This document shows, piece by piece, positions 28,507 to 31,695 of a stretch of 31,695 bases of DNA. The notes beneath the pieces are model-generated. The model did not search any database, was not told the origin of the DNA, and was given only the letters and a program-made list of their open reading frames with translations. The position numbers and the translations under genes are program-made. This DNA comes from CAZWVA01 sp964636885 (lineage in GTDB: Bacteria; Desulfobacterota_D; UBA1144; Nemesobacterales; CSP1-2). Position 1 is the first letter of the stretch, and every line of letters starts with the position of its first letter. The stretch is taken from positions 1-31,695 of the forward strand of contig CAZWVA010000030.1 in NCBI GenBank assembly GCA_964636885.1. Reading direction: 5' to 3'.

Positions 28507-30963
28507 ATGAAATTCAAGAGAACAAAGAGAAACGTCAAAGACATATCCACACTCAGCAAATTGATCCGCTATCACGTTAAGTACTCTAGGGGGAAAGACT
28601 GGAGCAAGGCCTCGAGGCGCGACGTCTTCCATTCCGTAGCCCTCGCTGTCCGGGAATGGATGATAGACGGTATGATAAAAACGGAGGAACGCTACGAGAG
28701 AAGGAACGCAAAGAGGCTGTATTACCTATCGATGGAATACCTAATGGGAAGGTCTCTGGGAAATAACCTCTACAACCTTGGGATATTTGATCTCTGCAAA
28801 GAAGCGCTATCCAGGATGGGGATAGACATCGAGGAGATACTGGAGACCGAACCCGATGCCGCCCTAGGAAACGGTGGGCTTGGGCGCCTAGCCGCCTGTT
28901 TTCTTGACTCACTAGCCACGCTTGGAATGCCGGGATACGGCTATGGAATAAACTACGAATTTGGCCTTTTTAAGCAGGAGATAGAGAACGGATACCAGAG
29001 GGAGAAACCGGACCACTGGCTGAGTGAGGGATCGCCCTGGTTGATAGAGAGACCCGATGAGATCTGCCTTGTGCCGATATACGGACGTGTCGAGCATAGA
29101 GGGGGCTTAAACGGGAATTACAACCCGGTGTGGAGGGACTATAGGGTCCTTATAGGCGTTCCCCACGACATGCCGATTGTCGGCTTTGGCGGTAAGACGG
29201 TAAATTTTCTCAGGCTATTTTCGGCCAGGTCATCAAATGAATTCGACATACAGATATTTAATAGAGGGGACTATCTCAAGGCCGTAGAGCAGAAGGTAAT
29301 ATCCGAAACCGTTTCAAAGGTACTCTATCCATCCGACTCCCTCGAAAACGGAAAAGAACTGCGCCTCACCCAGGAGTACTTTCTCGTTGCATGTGCCCTA
29401 CGCGATATAGTGAGGAGATACCTTAAGAACCATACCGATTTTGATAGCCTCCACAAGATGGTTGCAATACAACTAAACGATACGCATCCCGCCCTTTCGG
29501 TTGCGGAGCTCATGCGTATCCTTGTTGATGAATACGATCTCCACTGGGATAAGGCGTGGGAGATTACAACGGCAACCCTCGGTTATACGAACCACACGCT
29601 TATGCCAGAGGCCCTAGAGAAATGGCCTGTTCCCCTTATGGAGCACGTGTTGCCGAGGCATCTACAGATTATATACGATATAAATCACCGTTTCTTACAG
29701 AGGGTAGAAGCCACCTGGCCAGGCGACGTCGACCGTCTAAGACGGATGTCCATTATTGAAGAGGGAAACCCGAAACAGGTACGCATGGCCTATCTCTCCA
29801 TAGTCGGTAGCCATTCGGTTAACGGCGTTGCCGCCCTCCATTCAGAGCTGATAAAGACCTCTATGGTTCCCGATTTCTATGAGCTCTGGCCTGAGAGATT
29901 CAACAACAAAACCAACGGTATCACACAGCGCCGCTGGCTTTTAAAATCGAATCCCCAACTCGCAGACCTCATAACCAAGACAATAGGGAGTGGCTGGATT
30001 ACAAACCTGGATAAAATCAAGGGCATCGAGCCTCACGCCGAGAACGAGGCCTTTCAACACGATTTTCTGGCGATAAAACAGAAAAACAAAGAGGAACTAA
30101 CCAGGATCATCTTAGATACAACACAGATAAAGGTTAATCCCGATTCCCTATTTGACATTCAAGCCAAACGGATCCACGAGTACAAACGCCAGCTCCTTAA
30201 CGTCATGCACATAATACACCAGTACCTGAGCATCATCGAGGATGGCAAAGAGATTCCGGTTCCAAGAACGTATATCTTTGCTGGCAAGGCTGCACCGGGC
30301 TATTGGGCGGCCAAGCAGATCATAAAGCTCATAAATAACGTCGGACAGGTTATAAACAGCGACCCAAGGGTAAGGGATCAGATCCGGGTGGTCTTTATAC
30401 CTGACTACAGGGTTTCTCTGGCAGAGAGGATCATTCCTGCTGCCGATATAAGCGAGCAGATATCCACGGCGGGAAAAGAGGCCTCCGGAACCGGAAACAT
30501 GAAGTTTGCCCTAAACGGAGCCCTGACCATAGGCACCCTCGATGGGGCAAACATCGAGATTATGGAGGAGGTAGGAAGGGAAAACATCTTCATCTTCGGC
30601 CTAACCGCAGAGGAGATAATGGAGATGAAGAGGAACCGCTCTTATAACCCATGGGATTATTACCATAGAAGCCCAACGGTTAAGAGGGTGGTCGATTCCT
30701 TTAAGTCCAATACCTTCTCCCCTAAGGAACCAGACCTATTTCGATGGATATACGAGGCCCTGCTTAATGGAGACGAGTACTTTCATCTAGCCGATCTAGA
30801 ATCCTATATCGAGGCGCAGGAGAGGGTGTCTTATGAGTTTAAGAAACGTCCCATCTGGGTGAAGAAGGCTATTCTAAACGTCGCGCGTATAGGCAGGTTC
30901 TCAAGCGACCGCACCGTATCCGAGTACGCCAAAGAGATTTGGAATATTGAAAGCGCCTTGTGA
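28507..30963 (+). CDS. glgP: Glycogen phosphorylase
   Basis: An approximately 818-aa GT35 phosphorylase, close to the E. coli length. It releases glucose-1-phosphate from glycogen using pyridoxal phosphate. Hallmarks are YLSMEYLMGRSLGNNLYNLG, ALGNGGLGRLAACFLDSLAT, GYGINYEFGLF, VAIQLNDTHPALSVAELMRI, KTNGITQRRWL, RIHEYKRQLLNV and EASGTGNMKFALNGALTIG with the PLP-binding Lys. The start is placed at Met5 (28507), because the predicted sigma-54 transcript begins at about 28500 and would exclude ATG 28495; no Shine-Dalgarno precedes either. If another promoter is used, 28495 is the start. Together with the CBM48-esterase it implies glycogen metabolism. Confidence 0.95.
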   Translation: MKFKRTKRNVKDISTLSKLIRYHVKYSRGKDWSKASRRDVFHSVALAVREWMIDGMIKTEERYERRNAKRLYYLSMEYLMGRSLGNNLYNLGIFDLCKEALSRMGIDIEEILETEPDAALGNGGLGRLAACFLDSLATLGMPGYGYGINYEFGLFKQEIENGYQREKPDHWLSEGSPWLIERPDEICLVPIYGRVEHRGGLNGNYNPVWRDYRVLIGVPHDMPIVGFGGKTVNFLRLFSARSSNEFDIQIFNRGDYLKAVEQKVISETVSKVLYPSDSLENGKELRLTQEYFLVACALRDIVRRYLKNHTDFDSLHKMVAIQLNDTHPALSVAELMRILVDEYDLHWDKAWEITTATLGYTNHTLMPEALEKWPVPLMEHVLPRHLQIIYDINHRFLQRVEATWPGDVDRLRRMSIIEEGNPKQVRMAYLSIVGSHSVNGVAALHSELIKTSMVPDFYELWPERFNNKTNGITQRRWLLKSNPQLADLITKTIGSGWITNLDKIKGIEPHAENEAFQHDFLAIKQKNKEELTRIILDTTQIKVNPDSLFDIQAKRIHEYKRQLLNVMHIIHQYLSIIEDGKEIPVPRTYIFAGKAAPGYWAAKQIIKLINNVGQVINSDPRVRDQIRVVFIPDYRVSLAERIIPAADISEQISTAGKEASGTGNMKFALNGALTIGTLDGANIEIMEEVGRENIFIFGLTAEEIMEMKRNRSYNPWDYYHRSPTVKRVVDSFKSNTFSPKEPDLFRWIYEALLNGDEYFHLADLESYIEAQERVSYEFKKRPIWVKKAILNVARIGRFSSDRTVSEYAKEIWNIESAL

Positions 30964-30965
30964 TA

Positions 30966-31406
30966 TCAGAGGTCGCCTCTCTTTTTAGTTTTAAAGAGCT
31001 TGGTCATTGTAAGTGTATTCCTCCCATCATAGCTTCTATAGCTCACATCATCCATTACGGCCTCTATTATGAAAAGCCCCATGCCTCCTTCGGGAAGGTT
31101 CTTAACATCATTTTGATCAAAATCCAGGGAGGATTTAACCATCTGTTCCATTGCCCTACCAGAATCGCAGATCTCAAGTACGAGTCTGTCTGTATGGAGT
31201 GTGAAGACGACTTCCACGTCGTATCCCGGCTTATTGTCATAGGCGTGCTTAATGGCGTTATTCACAGCCTCAACGATACAAACCTCCACTTGATAAGACT
31301 CGATATCGGATAACGGTATAAAGGAGCATAGCCCATTTATCACACCGGTAAGAAGAGGGACATTCTCAAGGCTACTGCCAATGGTTAGCTTTATTCTCCT
31401 TTCCAT
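30966..31406 (-). CDS. RsbW-like anti-sigma-factor kinase / HATPase
   Basis: A 146-aa single-domain GHKL ATPase of the anti-sigma regulatory factor type. The N box EAVNNAIKHAY, G1 ICDSGRAM and G2 GGMGLFII are all intact. Relatives phosphorylate anti-sigma-factor antagonists and bind a sigma factor. The likely start is ATG 31406 (MERRIKLTIG); GTG 31424 and ATG 31415 are alternatives. It is convergent with glgP (2 bp between stops) and lies 78 bp after the DUF4301 gene on the same strand. Its sigma or antagonist partner is not visible in the window. Confidence 0.87.
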   Translation of the reverse strand: MERRIKLTIGSSLENVPLLTGVINGLCSFIPLSDIESYQVEVCIVEAVNNAIKHAYDNKPGYDVEVVFTLHTDRLVLEICDSGRAMEQMVKSSLDFDQNDVKNLPEGGMGLFIIEAVMDDVSYRSYDGRNTLTMTKLFKTKKRGDL

Positions 31407-31483
31407 AGATCCCATCAAAATCACTTACTTAGGCAACTCGTAGAGGGATACTGAACCTCGATTAGTTAAAAAGTACACGCTCA

Positions 31484-31695
31484 TCACTCGGACTGATGCT
31501 CTTTTCTCAGTAGATCAAACACGGTTTTTACAGGATTAAACGTAATAAGTGGGACCTCGATAAAGACGGTATTCCAGTTTGCCATTGCGCCGTTCCAGAG
31601 ACCTGGAAGCTCAAGCGCCTTAAGCTCCCTACCATCCATGGACTTAACCGATATAAATCCGGTGTCTGGATCCGTAAAGCGTTTTAAATCGAATG
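31484..31695 (-). CDS. C-terminal end of a DUF4301 protein (truncated by window edge)
   Basis: An open frame of 69 codons enters from the right edge and ends with a TGA at 31486-31484. The visible part ends LPGLWNGAMANWNTVFIEVP, then TFNPVKTVFDLLRKEHQ, which resembles the conserved C-terminus of DUF4301 proteins. These are roughly 500-aa cytoplasmic proteins of unknown function found in Bacteroidota, Deltaproteobacteria and relatives. It precedes the RsbW-like gene by 78 bp and may share a transcript. Confidence 0.7.
   Translation of the reverse strand, partial: FDLKRFTDPDTGFISVKSMDGRELKALELPGLWNGAMANWNTVFIEVPLITFNPVKTVFDLLRKEHQSE

Noticed and set aside
1..31695. CRISPR arrays, IS elements, prophage genes, toxin-antitoxin pairs or restriction systems.
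   Set aside because: I found no direct-repeat array, transposase, integrase, phage structural gene or such pair. The one PIN protein belongs to the RNA ligase pair.

Overview
The window reads as chromosomal DNA of a deep-branching, probably thermophilic, Gram-negative bacterium. Bacterial marks are sigma-54 promoters with an NtrC-type activator, a long-form ribosome hibernation factor, Shine-Dalgarno sites, periplasmic proteins and an RsbW-like ATPase. It also carries genes that are more usual in archaea or in Aquificota/Nitrospirota-like thermophiles: an archaeal-type RNA ligase with its PIN partner, an archaeal-type methionine adenosyltransferase, an archaemetzincin, an MTH1187-type protein and an adenosine-specific kinase. 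Rank and species cannot be fixed from this sequence. A 17-N run inside the ribonucleotide reductase gene shows that this is a scaffolded, probably metagenomic, assembly. I see no rRNA, tRNA, IS element, prophage or CRISPR array.

Layout. 1-2066: the N-terminus of a sigma-70-family factor, then an ATP-dependent RNA ligase and its PIN partner (all minus). 2181-5415: a universal stress protein, a YbaK-type deacylase divergent from the hibernation factor hpf, an MTH1187 thiamine-binding-like protein and a small Cys protein. 5439-7717: DUF72, archaemetzincin and an HhH (PolX N-terminal-like) protein. 7848-10947: RtcA, a structured non-coding stretch, a small ORF and a Ycf45/R3H ATPase. 10991-14098: methionine adenosyltransferase divergent from a class II ribonucleotide reductase. 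14147-17978: a stress cluster (two UspA proteins, DUF2934, an unknown protein, Hsp20, adenosine-specific kinase). 18172-22284: a GNAT acetyltransferase, then a PAS histidine kinase overlapping an NtrC-family response regulator. 22314-25773: a minus-strand operon of two paralogous hydrolases, a CBM48-esterase fusion and a small ORF. 25853-31695: a secreted Cys protein, a periplasmic rhodanese, an unassigned HD..H protein, glycogen phosphorylase, an RsbW-like ATPase and a truncated DUF4301 gene.

How it works together. Seven sites closely matching the sigma-54 -24/-12 consensus, six of them beginning TGGCATA, precede the sigma factor, ybaK-like, hpf, MTH1187, hsp20, GNAT and glycogen phosphorylase genes. 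An eighth, weaker one precedes a UspA gene. Near-identical enhancer-like inverted repeats (TGTCAGA-N10/11-TCTGACA or a relative) lie 67-103 bp upstream of four of these promoters. One of them sits midway between the divergent ybaK-like and hpf promoters. Together with the two-component pair in the same window, this suggests a sigma-54-controlled stress and dormancy regulon covering ribosome hibernation, a small chaperone, tRNA editing, an alternative sigma factor and glycogen mobilisation. This is an inference from sequence patterns. The RNA ligase pair, the HhH protein and the Ycf45 protein favour CGN arginine codons, while the stress genes favour AGA/AGG, so the former may have been acquired horizontally.
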